Assembly: GCA_045639905.1 (NCBI GenBank) | Contig: JAZUDZ010000026.1 | Span: 174,828-238,827 of the forward strand | From: RGIG426 sp045639905 | Lineage (GTDB): Bacteria; Bacillota; Clostridia; Oscillospirales; Acutalibacteraceae | Length of the DNA stretch: 64,000 nucleotides | Direction of reading: 5' to 3' | Part shown: positions 34,677 through 43,943 of the stretch, piece by piece | Layout: each line of letters begins with the position of its first letter | How positions within the stretch are numbered: position 1 is the first letter of the stretch | Notes under the pieces: model-generated | Database searches by the model: none | Told to the model about the DNA's origin: nothing | What the model saw: only the letters and a program-made list of their open reading frames with translations | Made by a program: the position numbers and the translations under genes

Positions 34677-35936
34677 TTATGTGTTTGGCAAATGAGTTGC
34701 CGCCGCATAACCCGTTGAAAATGCGATTTGCAAATTAAATCCACCCGTATATGCGTCAACATCAATCACTTCACCTGCAAAAAATAGGTTTTTGCACAAT
34801 TTTGACTCCATCGTTTTAGGTGAAATCTCTTTCACAACAATGCCCCCGGAAGTAACAATTGCCTCAGAAATCGGTCTGGTCCCGGTAATGGAGATCGGAA
34901 TATTTTTTATTACATCAACCAATCTTGTTCTTTCGCTCTTTTCAAGACTGTGACACTTTGTTGCTCCATCAACATCGGCAAGCAACAGCACAGAAAATAT
35001 AATCTTTTTCGGTAATAAATGAATCAGTGCATTTTGCAAGTCCATATTTTTGTACTGCACCATGTCTCGAATAATACGTGCATCCAGCATTTCTCTGGTC
35101 ATCGCAGGCTTCAAATCAATAAGTAGTCTGTATTTCCCGGATTCAAAATCTCTCACATGGGAACTTGCACTGAGAATAACAGGGCCGGACACTCCAAAAT
35201 GGGTAAAAATCATTTCTCCGAAATCGTCATAAACGCAATTATTGTTTGTCTTATCAACAATTCGAATAGAACAGTTTTTCAAAGAAAGCCCTTGAGAGTC
35301 AAGACAAATTGAATCACTACTGGTAAGAGGAACCAACGATGGCTTAGGCGGAAAAACAGTGTGTCCCGCTTGTTTAGCAAGAACATACCCGTCTCCCGTA
35401 CTGCCGGTTCCCGGATAGGAAACGCCGCCTGTACACACAACAACAGCTTGTGCGTTGTATTGCTTCCCGTTTTCACAGACCACACCGGAACAGCAACCGT
35501 TTTCGATAATAAGACTGGTAACACGGTCATGAACAAAATGAGCACCGTTTTTCTTGGCAAAACGGACAAGCGCGTCAACAATATCCACAGCCTTGTCCGA
35601 AACAGGAAAAACTCTGTTTCCTCGTTCAGTCTTTAACGGTACGCCAAGACCTTCTATCAGATTCATCATTTCCGAAGGTCCGAACTGCTGAAAAGCACTA
35701 TACATAAATTTTCCATTGTGCGGGATATTCTGAATCAATTCATCAAATCCGCAGTTATTGGTCACATTACAACGACCCTTGCCTGTAATCATAAGCTTTC
35801 TTGCAGGACGATCATTTTTCTCAAAAACTGTTACGTGTAAGCCTCTTTTTGCCGCGAAACCTGCCACAAGAAGTCCAGAGGCTCCGGCGCCTACAACCGC
35901 AACCTGTAAAGCTGTATCACTTGACATCGTTTTCAC
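34677..35936 (-). CDS. HI0933/BaiN family flavoprotein oxidoreductase
   Basis: 419 residues. N-terminal FAD dinucleotide fold VAVVGAGASGLLVAGFAAKRG, then DRPARKLMITGKGRCNVTN, the family signature, and the C-terminal GGIVVKEISPKTMES and FAGEVIDVDAYTGGFNLQIAFSTGYAAA (FAD). The group includes BaiN of Clostridium scindens, linked to bile-acid dehydroxylation, but most members are uncharacterised and very widespread, so that role should not be assumed. The start is GTG 35936 (AAAGGA 7 bases upstream) rather than ATG 35927. Confidence 0.9.
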   Translation of the reverse strand: MKTMSSDTALQVAVVGAGASGLLVAGFAAKRGLHVTVFEKNDRPARKLMITGKGRCNVTNNCGFDELIQNIPHNGKFMYSAFQQFGPSEMMNLIEGLGVPLKTERGNRVFPVSDKAVDIVDALVRFAKKNGAHFVHDRVTSLIIENGCCSGVVCENGKQYNAQAVVVCTGGVSYPGTGSTGDGYVLAKQAGHTVFPPKPSLVPLTSSDSICLDSQGLSLKNCSIRIVDKTNNNCVYDDFGEMIFTHFGVSGPVILSASSHVRDFESGKYRLLIDLKPAMTREMLDARIIRDMVQYKNMDLQNALIHLLPKKIIFSVLLLADVDGATKCHSLEKSERTRLVDVIKNIPISITGTRPISEAIVTSGGIVVKEISPKTMESKLCKNLFFAGEVIDVDAYTGGFNLQIAFSTGYAAATHLPNT

Positions 35937-35953
35937 TCAAGAATCCTTTCAAA

Positions 35954-36484
35954 TTATTTAAAAACACGAACAAATAGCTGATGCCAACGCCTTTTATACA
36001 TCTCCACCAATCCAGCCAAAGCATAATCGTACAAAACAAAAATCCCGTTACCGACCGCCAAAAACACCCATGGTAAGTTAATGTCAAATATTTCAAAACT
36101 ATCCGCGGGAAGTCCTAGTACATATAACAGGAGCAAATAAGAACCAATCATTGTCACATTAAACAGCAATAGTTTTACACACAACCGCAAGGCCTTGCTT
36201 GGAATTGACGAAAACAATATTTTAACCGTTGGATAATATCCGAAAAATGCAATAAACAACACCTTTGCTTCCATATCCGGCGTTACTAGAATTGATAACA
36301 AAGCAGATGCCACATATCCTGCTATTCCCCATTTCGGCCCGACTTCCAATGCAATTGGCATTAGAAGTATACCGGCTAGTGCGGGAATGCAATAGGTTGC
36401 TATCGGTATTACCGTCAACAGCATCGTTACTAGCGCCAAAGCACTCAGCACTCCGCACAAGGCAACTTTTGCACTTTTTTTCAC
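35954..36484 (-). CDS. ECF-transporter-S-component-like membrane protein
   Basis: 176 residues, about five or six helices. The opening KKSAKVALCGVLSALALVTMLLT and the PxxAGILLMPIALEVGPKWGIAGY segment resemble small vitamin-binding S components of ECF transporters and their relatives, without allowing a substrate call. GTG 36484 was preferred because AAAGGAG lies 8 bases upstream; an ATG at 36508 overlaps the upstream gene and has no ribosome site. Confidence 0.72.
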   Translation of the reverse strand: MKKSAKVALCGVLSALALVTMLLTVIPIATYCIPALAGILLMPIALEVGPKWGIAGYVASALLSILVTPDMEAKVLFIAFFGYYPTVKILFSSIPSKALRLCVKLLLFNVTMIGSYLLLLYVLGLPADSFEIFDINLPWVFLAVGNGIFVLYDYALAGLVEMYKRRWHQLFVRVFK

Positions 36485-36497
36485 GTCTAACGCTCCT

Positions 36498-37091
36498 TTA
36501 AAAACCATTTAAACAATCGCAACATATATTACACACAGCAATGGTGGCACACAGTTCACACGGGTCACAAGGATCACAATTACAGCAACCAGAAGCATTT
36601 GGAGTGGTTGTATTGGGTTGAACAGGACGACTTCCGTTCTGCCTTTGTCCGGCCAACAAAGATTGAAATTGTGTATATTCATAATTTCCGGGATCCATTT
36701 GGCAGGCAATGTTTATACTGGAAAAAGCAAGTTCAAGCCAACCCTTTGCATACTGGACGCGTGCGTTTAAATAATGCCATTCTGCCGATCGATTATTCGA
36801 AGAAATTTGATTCAACTGATCTTCCGCCTCAACAATCAAATTCTTGTTAATCAATTCACGGACATAACTTAAAGAAGGCATATACTCGTAGTTGTCCCCT
36901 TGTCGACGAGATTTGATAATAGAATCATACGCCTCGTTGATTTCATTCATTTTTTCTTCTGCCAAGTCTGACAGCGGATTATCCGTATAATTATCCGGAT
37001 GGTATTTTCGGGCAAGTTCTCGGTAGGCGTCCTTGATTTCTTCATCTGTTGCCGTTGGAGAGACTCCGAGGATATCATAAGGATTATTCAT
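36498..37091 (-). CDS. DnaJ-domain protein with cysteine-rich tail
   Basis: 197 residues. N-terminal J domain (PYDILGVSPTATDEEIKDAYRELARKYHPDN) with the HPD motif needed to stimulate Hsp70 ATPase. A helical, TPR-like middle (AEDQLNQISSNNRSAEWHYLNARVQYAKGWLELAF-type) follows, and then a short Cys-rich end (GCCNCDPCDPCELC, CNICCDC) with about eleven cysteines in 30 residues. It lacks the classical DnaJ zinc and substrate domains. Overlaps DUF5685 by 8 bases, so it may act with it. The Cys-rich end may bind metal or membrane (inference). Confidence 0.86.
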   Translation of the reverse strand: MNNPYDILGVSPTATDEEIKDAYRELARKYHPDNYTDNPLSDLAEEKMNEINEAYDSIIKSRRQGDNYEYMPSLSYVRELINKNLIVEAEDQLNQISSNNRSAEWHYLNARVQYAKGWLELAFSSINIACQMDPGNYEYTQFQSLLAGQRQNGSRPVQPNTTTPNASGCCNCDPCDPCELCATIAVCNICCDCLNGF

Positions 37092-37959
37092 GTGTTTTCA
37101 TCCCCTTCTCTTTATCAAAAAAACCATCAATTACTTTGGGAATCCCCTCTGTAATAATGTTCATCATAATAGAAGAATATTTTGTCAGCTGCATGTTTTG
37201 ATAGGAACTAAGCAATTCAGCCGAGGTGTGATTCAGTATTTCCTTTATTTGTTGTTTTTGCTCTTCATCCGGTTCTTTTCCTTTAATTTTTAAGGAGCAT
37301 ACAAATGGATTATACCTTTTCCCTTTTATATCGTCAATGATATCATCTGCGGCATCCGATAAATAAATATATCGACCAAGAAAATACCCAAATTTACCAA
37401 GTGTTTCTTTTGGGCTGAATCGTTCATGCTCCAAAAGAACCATCTTTTGAATAAGTTCACCGGTTGGGTCTGCAGCCTCATCAATTGAATCTGTTCGCTT
37501 TAATTCGCACTTCTCTTGTCTATTCATATAATTCTTGCATAAAATATCAATTTCAGGCTGAACCAATACAGCTTTTTTGTATTGACGGCGAAACAAAAAT
37601 CGGAGAACTCTGAAAAAGACTTTTTTGATTCCGTTATGATCCTGAACATCGTCACAAAACTTGTAATACAATAAAATAACGGAATAATCTGCCGCTTTAT
37701 CTATCTCACGAAAATCCGAGCAATACACGCACCGTTTAAACGGATTGTACACACACTTCCCCTTGCAAAATCCGGTACAATCGGGCGACAAAGAAAGATT
37801 AAGCATTGCAAGAGCGGTGAAGTCATAACTGAGAGATAAACGAGCAATAAGGCCATATCGTTTCCCAAGACGTTTGCAAAGAGAACAATATATGGCCTTA
37901 TATGTTTCAAATTCTTTGATTTTTAGTTCCGATTTATCAATTCGAACATATCCAAACAT
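37084..37959 (-). CDS. DUF5685 family protein
   Basis: 291 residues, uncharacterised family widely seen next to J-domain genes in Clostridia. The N-terminus MFGYVRIDKSELKIKEF and YKAIYCSLCKRLGKRYG are characteristic. Cysteine clusters occur at CSLC, CTGFCKGKC and CVYC, which could bind a metal. The middle and C-terminal parts are helical with DAADDIIDDIKGKRYNPF, reminiscent of Asp-rich isoprenoid-synthase-like helices, but I make no functional claim. ATG 37959 follows AGGATAGGT. Confidence 0.82.
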   Translation of the reverse strand: MFGYVRIDKSELKIKEFETYKAIYCSLCKRLGKRYGLIARLSLSYDFTALAMLNLSLSPDCTGFCKGKCVYNPFKRCVYCSDFREIDKAADYSVILLYYKFCDDVQDHNGIKKVFFRVLRFLFRRQYKKAVLVQPEIDILCKNYMNRQEKCELKRTDSIDEAADPTGELIQKMVLLEHERFSPKETLGKFGYFLGRYIYLSDAADDIIDDIKGKRYNPFVCSLKIKGKEPDEEQKQQIKEILNHTSAELLSSYQNMQLTKYSSIMMNIITEGIPKVIDGFFDKEKGMKTHE

Positions 37960-37976
37960 ATGACCTATCCTTGCTT

Positions 37977-38216
37977 TTATAGAACCTCATATAAAAGCTC
38001 TGCATCATTTTTCTTAACAGTTTCCTGAACAGATGTAACGCGAACACGCACAGTTCTCGTCCCAAATGTCATTTCGACAATGTCGTTGACTTTTATATCA
38101 TAAGATGCTCTGGCCGGCTTTCCGTTTACAATTACACGACCTGCATCACAAGCCTCATTTGCTATGGTACGCCTTTTAATTAAACGCGACACTTTCAAAT
38201 ACTTGTCTAATCTCAT
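37977..38216 (-). CDS. rqcP: S4-domain ribosome quality-control protein RqcP
   Basis: 79 residues, an S4 domain alone: MRLDKYLKVSRLIKRRTIANEACDAGRVIVNGK, with later VNDIVEMTF. Formerly YabO. In B. subtilis RqcP binds stalled 50S subunits with RqcH and supports alanine tailing of nascent chains. GAGGT precedes ATG 38216. First gene of the run that leads to ispH-rpsA; a terminator separates it from hup. Confidence 0.92.
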   Translation of the reverse strand: MRLDKYLKVSRLIKRRTIANEACDAGRVIVNGKPARASYDIKVNDIVEMTFGTRTVRVRVTSVQETVKKNDAELLYEVL

Positions 38217-38233
38217 AATTACCTCATTCTATG

Positions 38234-38265
38234 CAAAAGGGACTGCCACACACAGTGACAGTCCC
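38234..38265 (-). terminator. Terminator of hup
   Basis: Stem GGGACTGTCAC/GTGGCAGTCCC (38265-38255 with 38249-38239, one G-U pair) followed by TTTT on the minus strand. Confidence 0.85.
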
Positions 38266-38278
38266 TCGCATTAGAAAC

Positions 38279-38554
38279 TTATTTTGCAACAGCTTCTTTA
38301 AAGGCTTTGCCGGCTTTGAAAGCAGGAACTTTGGTGGCCGGGATTTTGATAGCCTCTTTGGTCTGCGGATTGCGACCAACGCGAGCGCTGCGTTTGCGAG
38401 CTTCAAAGCTACCGAAACCAACGAGGGCAACTTTGTCGCCTTTTTTGACTGCGCCAATGATAGAATCGATAACCGCGTTAACGGCTTTCTCGGCATCTTT
38501 CTTGGACAAGTCAGCTTTTTTAGCAACAGCTTCGACTAATTCAACTTTGTTCAT
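38279..38554 (-). CDS. hup: HU family DNA-binding protein
   Basis: 91 residues, standard HU length. Histone-like dimeric protein that bends and protects DNA. Motifs are MNKVELVEAVAKKADLSKKDAEKAV, VALVGFGSFEARKR and the DNA-arm RVGRNPQTKEAIKIPA. ATG 38554 follows GGGAGGA; a longer reading from 38590 lacks a site. 56 bases after mazG. Confidence 0.97.
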   Translation of the reverse strand: MNKVELVEAVAKKADLSKKDAEKAVNAVIDSIIGAVKKGDKVALVGFGSFEARKRSARVGRNPQTKEAIKIPATKVPAFKAGKAFKEAVAK

Positions 38555-38610
38555 TGTATTTTCCTCCCAATAGAATTTTATGTTCAGCACATAAATGCTT
38601 TACACCATAC

Positions 38611-39411
38611 TCATTCGTGTTTCTTGACTTCTTTCCAAAGTTCATCCAGTTCCTCAATACTAGACTCAATCATATTAATTCCACGTTCTCTCGCAAGCTG
38701 CTCAACGGCAGCAAAACGACGAACAAACTTCTCCGTAGAATCAGAAAGAGCTTTATCTGGATCAACCTGTAAGAAACGAGACACATTTACAACAGAAAAC
38801 AACACATCCCCGAGTTCTTCATCAATGGAATTTTGGTCTTGTTTTTGTGTGGCGGCTTTGAGCTCTTCCACTTCACTTTCCAATGCATTCCAAGCCCCGG
38901 ATACATCATCCCAATCAAAACCAACTCTTTTTGCACGTTCTTGAACCTTACATGCTCTATATAATGTCGGCAATGACTTCGGTAAATGTCGCAGCAAATC
39001 AGCTTGATTTTCTGTTTTTTTGGTTGCCCGTTTTATGGCATCCCAATTTTGAAGTGCTTGCTTCGCGTCAGAGGCCTCAACATCTGCAAAAACATGCGGA
39101 TGACGGATAATCAATTTCTTACAAATCCCATCAACGATATCATCAAAAGAAAAGCTTCCGATTTCATCTTCCATTTCAGCATGCAAAGCAATCTGAAGAA
39201 GTACATCACCAAGTTCTTCTTTCAAATCGTCTTTGTTCTTTGTATCAATTGCCTCAACTGCTTCATATGTTTCTTCTATAAAATTGTTTCGGATTGAATC
39301 GTGAGTTTGTTCTCGGTCCCACGGACAACCTCCAGGAGATCGAAGAATTTTAACAATCTTCAAAAAATCATCCATTGAGTATTTGTCTTTTTTAGGAAAA
39401 TCGACAGACAT
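38611..39411 (-). CDS. mazG: Nucleoside triphosphate pyrophosphohydrolase
   Basis: 266 residues, the two-domain MazG length. Hydrolyses (d)NTPs to NMPs and PPi, cleaning non-canonical nucleotides and affecting ppGpp-linked survival in E. coli. Metal motif of domain 1: EETYEAVEAID, DDLKEELGDVLLQIALHAEM; domain 2: DDVSGAWNALESEVEELK, IDEELGDVLFSVVNVSRFL. ATG 39411 follows GGTGAGG. Ordering mazG-hup-rqcP is the common Clostridial arrangement. Confidence 0.94.
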   Translation of the reverse strand: MSVDFPKKDKYSMDDFLKIVKILRSPGGCPWDREQTHDSIRNNFIEETYEAVEAIDTKNKDDLKEELGDVLLQIALHAEMEDEIGSFSFDDIVDGICKKLIIRHPHVFADVEASDAKQALQNWDAIKRATKKTENQADLLRHLPKSLPTLYRACKVQERAKRVGFDWDDVSGAWNALESEVEELKAATQKQDQNSIDEELGDVLFSVVNVSRFLQVDPDKALSDSTEKFVRRFAAVEQLARERGINMIESSIEELDELWKEVKKHE

Positions 39412-39532
39412 ATCCTCACCTATCCTTAATGTAGTTACTATACACTATTTTTTACCAATTTGCAATATTTTTTGTGTAAATATCCCAAAAAAATGTAAGT
39501 TTCAAGGGCTTTTTTTGGAGTTTTTATCAAAA

Positions 39533-40495
39533 TTATAAAGAAATCGTTCCATTTTTTACAAATTCCACCTTAGGAACCCGAAACTCTTTATTATTTAGAT
39601 ACGAAAGACACCCCGCATCCGTCAAAAAGAAAAAAACCAAACGATATGCACATAGCAATTGTCGATTCGTAATACCATACCGTTTATTCATTACATCACT
39701 TCCATACTTTCCGTCGCCAAGCAAAGGATGGCCTATGGAAGCCAAATGAGCGCGAATCTGGTGTGTTCGTCCTGTGTGAAGCTGAATTTCCAATAATGAT
39801 AAATCGTCCGTACTCCCCAGCACCTGATATTCTGTCTTTATTTGTTTATCTAAGCCATCGTCTTTACAAACCGTAACCTTGTTGCTGCTCTCGTCCTTGG
39901 AGAGTGACCCGATCAAAATATCGTGTTTCCGCTCAAGCGTTCCCACAACAACACACAAATAATATTTTTGAATTTCTCGGTCTCGGATTTTTTTATTTAG
40001 CACACGAAGGGCATCTGCATTTTTTGCAGCAATCACCAAGCCCATTGTGTTACGGTCAATTCGATTGACCAGGGCAGGAACGAATGAATTTTCGTTCGCC
40101 GGATCAAATTCTTTCTTTTCATAGAGATAACGCTGAACCCTTCCGATTACAGTATCACCATACTCCTTTGAGTCGGAATGAACTAGTAATCCGGCCGGTT
40201 TATTTACAATCAGAATATTTTCATCCTCATATATAACATCAAGATTTTTTGACGACTTTAGAAAATCATACACGACCGGCTTCGGTTCAAGATACTGTTC
40301 AGGCAAAAACAATCGAACTTCATCATTCTCACACAGTTTAGTGGAAATTTCACAACGTTTTCCATTAATTCGAATGTCTTTCTGGCGAACCGCTTTACAA
40401 ACAATAGAAGCCGACAATCTAGGAAAAGATTTATACAAAAACTTGTCAATTCTTTGACCGGCATCATTTTTTTGTATTGTGACTAACTTCAGCAC
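39533..40495 (-). CDS. RluA-family pseudouridine synthase
   Basis: 320 residues. N-terminal S4 domain (DAGQRIDKFLYKSFPRLSASIVCKAVRQKDIRING) and catalytic domain with ALVNRIDRNTMGLVIAAKN; the Asp of RIDRNT is catalytic, and the usual preceding His is Asn here. The end holds IQLHTGRTHQIRAHLASIGHPLLGD. RluA/RluC/RluD-type rRNA or tRNA target; which site is not decidable. The start is GTG 40495, with GGAGGGA 5 bases upstream; the longer reading to 40582 contains a spurious hydrophobic N-terminus. Confidence 0.91.
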   Translation of the reverse strand: MLKLVTIQKNDAGQRIDKFLYKSFPRLSASIVCKAVRQKDIRINGKRCEISTKLCENDEVRLFLPEQYLEPKPVVYDFLKSSKNLDVIYEDENILIVNKPAGLLVHSDSKEYGDTVIGRVQRYLYEKKEFDPANENSFVPALVNRIDRNTMGLVIAAKNADALRVLNKKIRDREIQKYYLCVVVGTLERKHDILIGSLSKDESSNKVTVCKDDGLDKQIKTEYQVLGSTDDLSLLEIQLHTGRTHQIRAHLASIGHPLLGDGKYGSDVMNKRYGITNRQLLCAYRLVFFFLTDAGCLSYLNNKEFRVPKVEFVKNGTISL

Positions 40496-40591
40496 CAGAA
40501 TCCCTCCCAGCCTTAGAAGTATAACATATTTTAGAAAAAAAGAAAACCTTATCACTAAAAAAATGACAAGGTTTTCATGCAAATATTTTGA

Positions 40592-41473
40592 TTAAAAATG
40601 TCCGCTGGCGCCATGGGAACTGCCGGAGAAAGTCACACCTCCACCACCGCCGCCACGACTGCTGTCGTTATCAACATTTCGGCGCGTTCTGGATTCGGTT
40701 TGATACAAATATACATCTTGCTCATAGGTAACATTTAAGCTTCCGGGCCGTAGATAATTATTTGCCGCCGATTGAAAACGAACCGATTTTAGTTTTGAAG
40801 CAGAAATCAAAATGGCAATTCCACCAATCACAAAGCCGATAACCAAAGCAATAAGAATATCCTTGACAAGATCATTGGAAGAAGATGCTCCCCCGTTGAC
40901 TTCTCTGATGTTATTCTCCAAATCATAAGCCTTATGATTCTCGTTGTACGGCTGTGCTTCTGTCCCCTCAGTAATATACTGGTCACAAATATTTGCAAAG
41001 GTTTGGAATGCCGAATCAAAGTCATTTTCTTGCAAAGCCGGGGCCATAGCATTAATCATCAGTCGAAGGCCGTATTCGGTAAAATAATCGTCGCCAAGTC
41101 CTTGTGTTGCAATGGCCCAATCCCGATACTCCATGCTGATAATAAGCAAAATACCATCCTGATTTTGTCCATATCCCAATCCATAATAACGCAGAATTTC
41201 CTCAGCAATGGTTTGCGATACGCCTCCGTCAAGAGACTCCAGTGTCACAATAGAAACTCCGAAATGCTGTCTGTCAGTTATTTCCTCAAGCTTCCGGTCT
41301 AGGCTCTGTCCTTGGCTTGGCGTCAAGAGATCTGCTTCGTCGGTAAAATAACCGAGCTTTCGTTCAAGGGGAACCTCAGAACGATCCATATCAGACAGTA
41401 CACCAGCGGAAACCTGACTACATAAACAAAAAAACAGGATAAGAATAGACAAAAGAGATACATACTTTTTCAT
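40592..41473 (-). CDS. TPM domain (YgcG-type) membrane protein
   Basis: 293 residues. Signal peptide (4-23), extracytoplasmic TPM domain (FTDEADLLTPSQGQSLDRKLEEI, FGVSIVTLESLDGG, DGILLIISMEYRDWAI), one membrane helix (ILIALVIGFVIGGIAILISA) at about 205-225, and a Gly/Ser-rich tail (RGGGGGGVTFSGSSHGASGHF). TPM domains are implicated in photosystem II repair in plants; in bacteria the function is unsettled. Fourth gene of an operon with zinc-ribbon and SPFH proteins, suggesting a membrane-quality or envelope-stress role (inference). Confidence 0.88.
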   Translation of the reverse strand: MKKYVSLLSILILFFCLCSQVSAGVLSDMDRSEVPLERKLGYFTDEADLLTPSQGQSLDRKLEEITDRQHFGVSIVTLESLDGGVSQTIAEEILRYYGLGYGQNQDGILLIISMEYRDWAIATQGLGDDYFTEYGLRLMINAMAPALQENDFDSAFQTFANICDQYITEGTEAQPYNENHKAYDLENNIREVNGGASSSNDLVKDILIALVIGFVIGGIAILISASKLKSVRFQSAANNYLRPGSLNVTYEQDVYLYQTESRTRRNVDNDSSRGGGGGGVTFSGSSHGASGHF

Positions 41474-41483
41474 ACTGTCCCTC

Positions 41484-42551
41484 CTAACCGAACAACCAAT
41501 GTATTATGGCGAATGCAATAGCGCCAATCACACCGGTATATAGTCCAAGAAGTCCAAATGTTTTTTTCTTATCGGCAGGCAAATTGCCGACAAACTTTCC
41601 AGTTTGTCCATTCATTGCAAAAAGGTACTTCTCATTGTTCCAGGTCGTGTTTAAAAGCCAAACCGGAAGCAATGCATAACGAACCTTACTGTCTGTAAGC
41701 TGAATATTCGTAGTTTGTGCTGTCACGGAATCATACCCGACAACCGTATTTCGAAACACTTCGGCCGTACTGGTTCTGATTCGTTCAGTCGCCCTAGGAA
41801 TAGACTCTTCCGCACCAACATCATACTTGTCTGCAAAAAAGCCTGACAAGAAAGCGGTTTGAAAATCAACAGCTTCTGACATGTCAAAAGGCTCAATTGA
41901 CTCCATCAAATCATCGGGCATTTTGAACGAACCGTCCACGGGAACATTATCAAACGCAACGCTACCTGCACGAACGGCGGAATAGTATTCTGTTCGGGTA
42001 ATGTCATATTCAGAATCGCTTTCGTGATACACTCTGGTACAACGATAATCAATATTTGCATCCGTATCGCAATCAAACAACCAAAACGGGACATAAATCC
42101 CCTTGATTTCTGATATATGGTTTTCATCTTTAAAGGCTTTTGGCAAAAGAATTTTTCCTTTATAGTGTTCCTTTAAAGCGTTAATCGCCTCTTCCTTGCT
42201 GACTTTAAACGGAATAACCAAATTGGGTTTTAATAATCCGCTAAGCTGTTCTGCCACGACAATAGGGCTACCACAATATGGACAAGAAGAAGCCGCCATT
42301 GTCTCGTCACTGACAACTTCACCACCACAAGAACTGCACGAATATACTTTCATGCCATCTTCCGCGCTTCCTATATATTCAGCGTCAGAACTGTTCCACT
42401 GAACATTATCTCCGGGTTGCTGCTGCAAAATCTCATCATATTGTTGCAAAGACGCAGTATCAAACTCCGAGCCGCAAAAAGGACATTTCATCTTTTGAGT
42501 TGAAACATCAAAACTAATTGCAGCACCGCAGGAAGGGCATTTATATTCCAT
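41484..42551 (-). CDS. Zinc-ribbon membrane protein (TFIIB-type ribbons)
   Basis: About 355 residues. Two zinc ribbons at the N-terminus: CPSCGAAISFD...CPFCGSEFD and CSSCGGEVV...CPYCGSPIV. A central region (about 100-300) has the DUF-like LKEHYKGKILLPKAF and GIYVPFWLFDCD segments, typical of these TFIIB-ribbon proteins. The C-terminus has an RYALLPVWLLNT motif and one membrane helix (LLGLYTGVIGAIAFAIIHWLF). Start uncertain: ATG 42551 fits the conserved EYKCPSCG start but has a poor ribosome site; GTG 42572 has AGGAA touching it. In an operon with SPFH and TPM genes. Confidence 0.82.
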   Translation of the reverse strand: MEYKCPSCGAAISFDVSTQKMKCPFCGSEFDTASLQQYDEILQQQPGDNVQWNSSDAEYIGSAEDGMKVYSCSSCGGEVVSDETMAASSCPYCGSPIVVAEQLSGLLKPNLVIPFKVSKEEAINALKEHYKGKILLPKAFKDENHISEIKGIYVPFWLFDCDTDANIDYRCTRVYHESDSEYDITRTEYYSAVRAGSVAFDNVPVDGSFKMPDDLMESIEPFDMSEAVDFQTAFLSGFFADKYDVGAEESIPRATERIRTSTAEVFRNTVVGYDSVTAQTTNIQLTDSKVRYALLPVWLLNTTWNNEKYLFAMNGQTGKFVGNLPADKKKTFGLLGLYTGVIGAIAFAIIHWLFG

Positions 42552-42626
42552 TAAATCACTAATGGTAATCACTTCCTATCGAAGATAAAGTGCGCGGAAA
42601 ATCCGTGCACTTTATCTGGATAAATC

Positions 42627-43886
42627 TTAGTTGTTTTCGTTCGGCTTTCCGCAATTAGAGCAGAACTTTCCGGTATTTTCCGTTCCACAACTGCAGGTCC
42701 AAGAAGAAGGCTGGGGATTACCACAATTAGAACAGAATTTTCCGGTATTTGTCGTGCCGCAGCTGCAAGTCCAAGAAGACGGCTGGGGCTTTCCGCAATT
42801 AGAGCAGAATTTTCCGGTATTTGCAGTACCACAGCCACAAGTCCATCCACCTGCAGCAGGGGCATTCGCTTTCTGATCAGCTGCCATTTGATACATTCCC
42901 TGAATGTTGTTACCAGCTCCGGAATTAGCAGCAAATCCCATTCCCATAAAACCAGTCATTGCACCGGCTTCGTTTTTGGCAGCATCTTGCATTGCCTGCG
43001 CATAGGCACCTGTCATAACAGCAGCTCCCATAGCAGGATCACGAAGAGCCGCTTTCTGCTGATAATCCTTAATCAGTGCGGCATCTTCATCACTGATAGT
43101 AGCACTATTCAAACCAAAGGATACAATCGTAATACCACGAAGTTCTGTCCACTGCTCGCTCAGAATCTCTTTCAGGGATTCTGTGATTTCCGTAGTATGA
43201 GCCGGTAAAGCGCTGTAACGAATCCCCAACTCCGAAATCTTAGCGAAAGCCGGTTGTAACGCCGTCAGCAATTCCGTTTTAAGCTGTTCATCAAGACTGG
43301 AACGTCTATATTCATCCGTAAAGTTGCCGCAAACATTCGTATAGAACAGCGGCGGGTTGTCGATTTTATAAGAAAACACACCGTTACAACGAACGGCCAC
43401 GTCAATATCCATCCCAATATTTGTATCAACCACACGGAACGGAATCGGGTTCTGTGTACCGTATTTGTTTCCGACAATCTCCTTGGTGTTAAAATAGTAA
43501 ACACGCTGATCTTTGCCGGTATCTCCACCATAGGTAAAACGTTTACCGATGGTTTTCAAAACTTCCAAAATATTCTTGGATAACTTGCCGGTGAAAATGC
43601 TCGGCTCCGTTGAAGTATCGTAAATAAATTCGCCTGGTTCAGCACAAAGCTCGACTACTTTTCCCTGCTCAACGATCATCATACACTGACCGTCAGCAAC
43701 AGCAATTCCACTACCGTTACTGATAATGTTGTCATTTCCTTTTGTGTTGGAAGAGCGACTTCCAATTTGTTTTTGTCCTCTGACGGCAAGAACTTCCTGA
43801 TCAATTGCATCACAATAGAAAAATTCTTTCCATTGATCAGCAAGCACTCCGCCAACTGCGCCGATACCAGCTTTAATCAATCCCAT
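42627..43886 (-). CDS. SPFH-domain protein with three C-terminal zinc ribbons
   Basis: 419 residues. SPFH/virion-core-like domain at about 1-300 (FFYCDAIDQEVLAVRGQKQIG, DGQCMMIVEQGKVVELCAEPG, IDVAVRCNGVFSYKI). An Ala/Gly/Met-rich segment (AMGAAVMTGAYAQAMQD, GMTGFMGMGFAAN) follows, then three near-identical zinc ribbons with a 22-24-residue period (WTCxCGTxNTGKFCSNCGxPQ). No obvious membrane helix, so attachment may be peripheral. Similar SPFH-zinc-ribbon proteins sit next to TPM and TFIIB-ribbon genes in many Clostridia. AAGGAGG precedes ATG 43886. Confidence 0.88.
   Translation of the reverse strand: MGLIKAGIGAVGGVLADQWKEFFYCDAIDQEVLAVRGQKQIGSRSSNTKGNDNIISNGSGIAVADGQCMMIVEQGKVVELCAEPGEFIYDTSTEPSIFTGKLSKNILEVLKTIGKRFTYGGDTGKDQRVYYFNTKEIVGNKYGTQNPIPFRVVDTNIGMDIDVAVRCNGVFSYKIDNPPLFYTNVCGNFTDEYRRSSLDEQLKTELLTALQPAFAKISELGIRYSALPAHTTEITESLKEILSEQWTELRGITIVSFGLNSATISDEDAALIKDYQQKAALRDPAMGAAVMTGAYAQAMQDAAKNEAGAMTGFMGMGFAANSGAGNNIQGMYQMAADQKANAPAAGGWTCGCGTANTGKFCSNCGKPQPSSWTCSCGTTNTGKFCSNCGNPQPSSWTCSCGTENTGKFCSNCGKPNENN
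42640..42850 (-). repeat. Three tandem zinc-ribbon coding repeats
   Basis: The 3' end of the SPFH gene holds three in-frame copies of about 66-70 bases, each coding a CxC-x8-CxxC ribbon. They are nearly identical at DNA level, so recent duplication or homogenisation is likely and copy number may vary between strains. Confidence 0.8.
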
Positions 43887-43943
43887 TTGAATTTCCTCCT
43901 TGAATTTTATGGATATAGAAACTAATTAATTCTTCATTATGTG

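Noticed and set aside
34677..35936. BaiN as evidence for bile-acid dehydroxylation
   Set aside because: The family is widespread and no other bai gene is present.
42640..42850. Possible CRISPR-like repeat
   Set aside because: The three repeats are in-frame zinc ribbons of a protein; there are no variable spacers.
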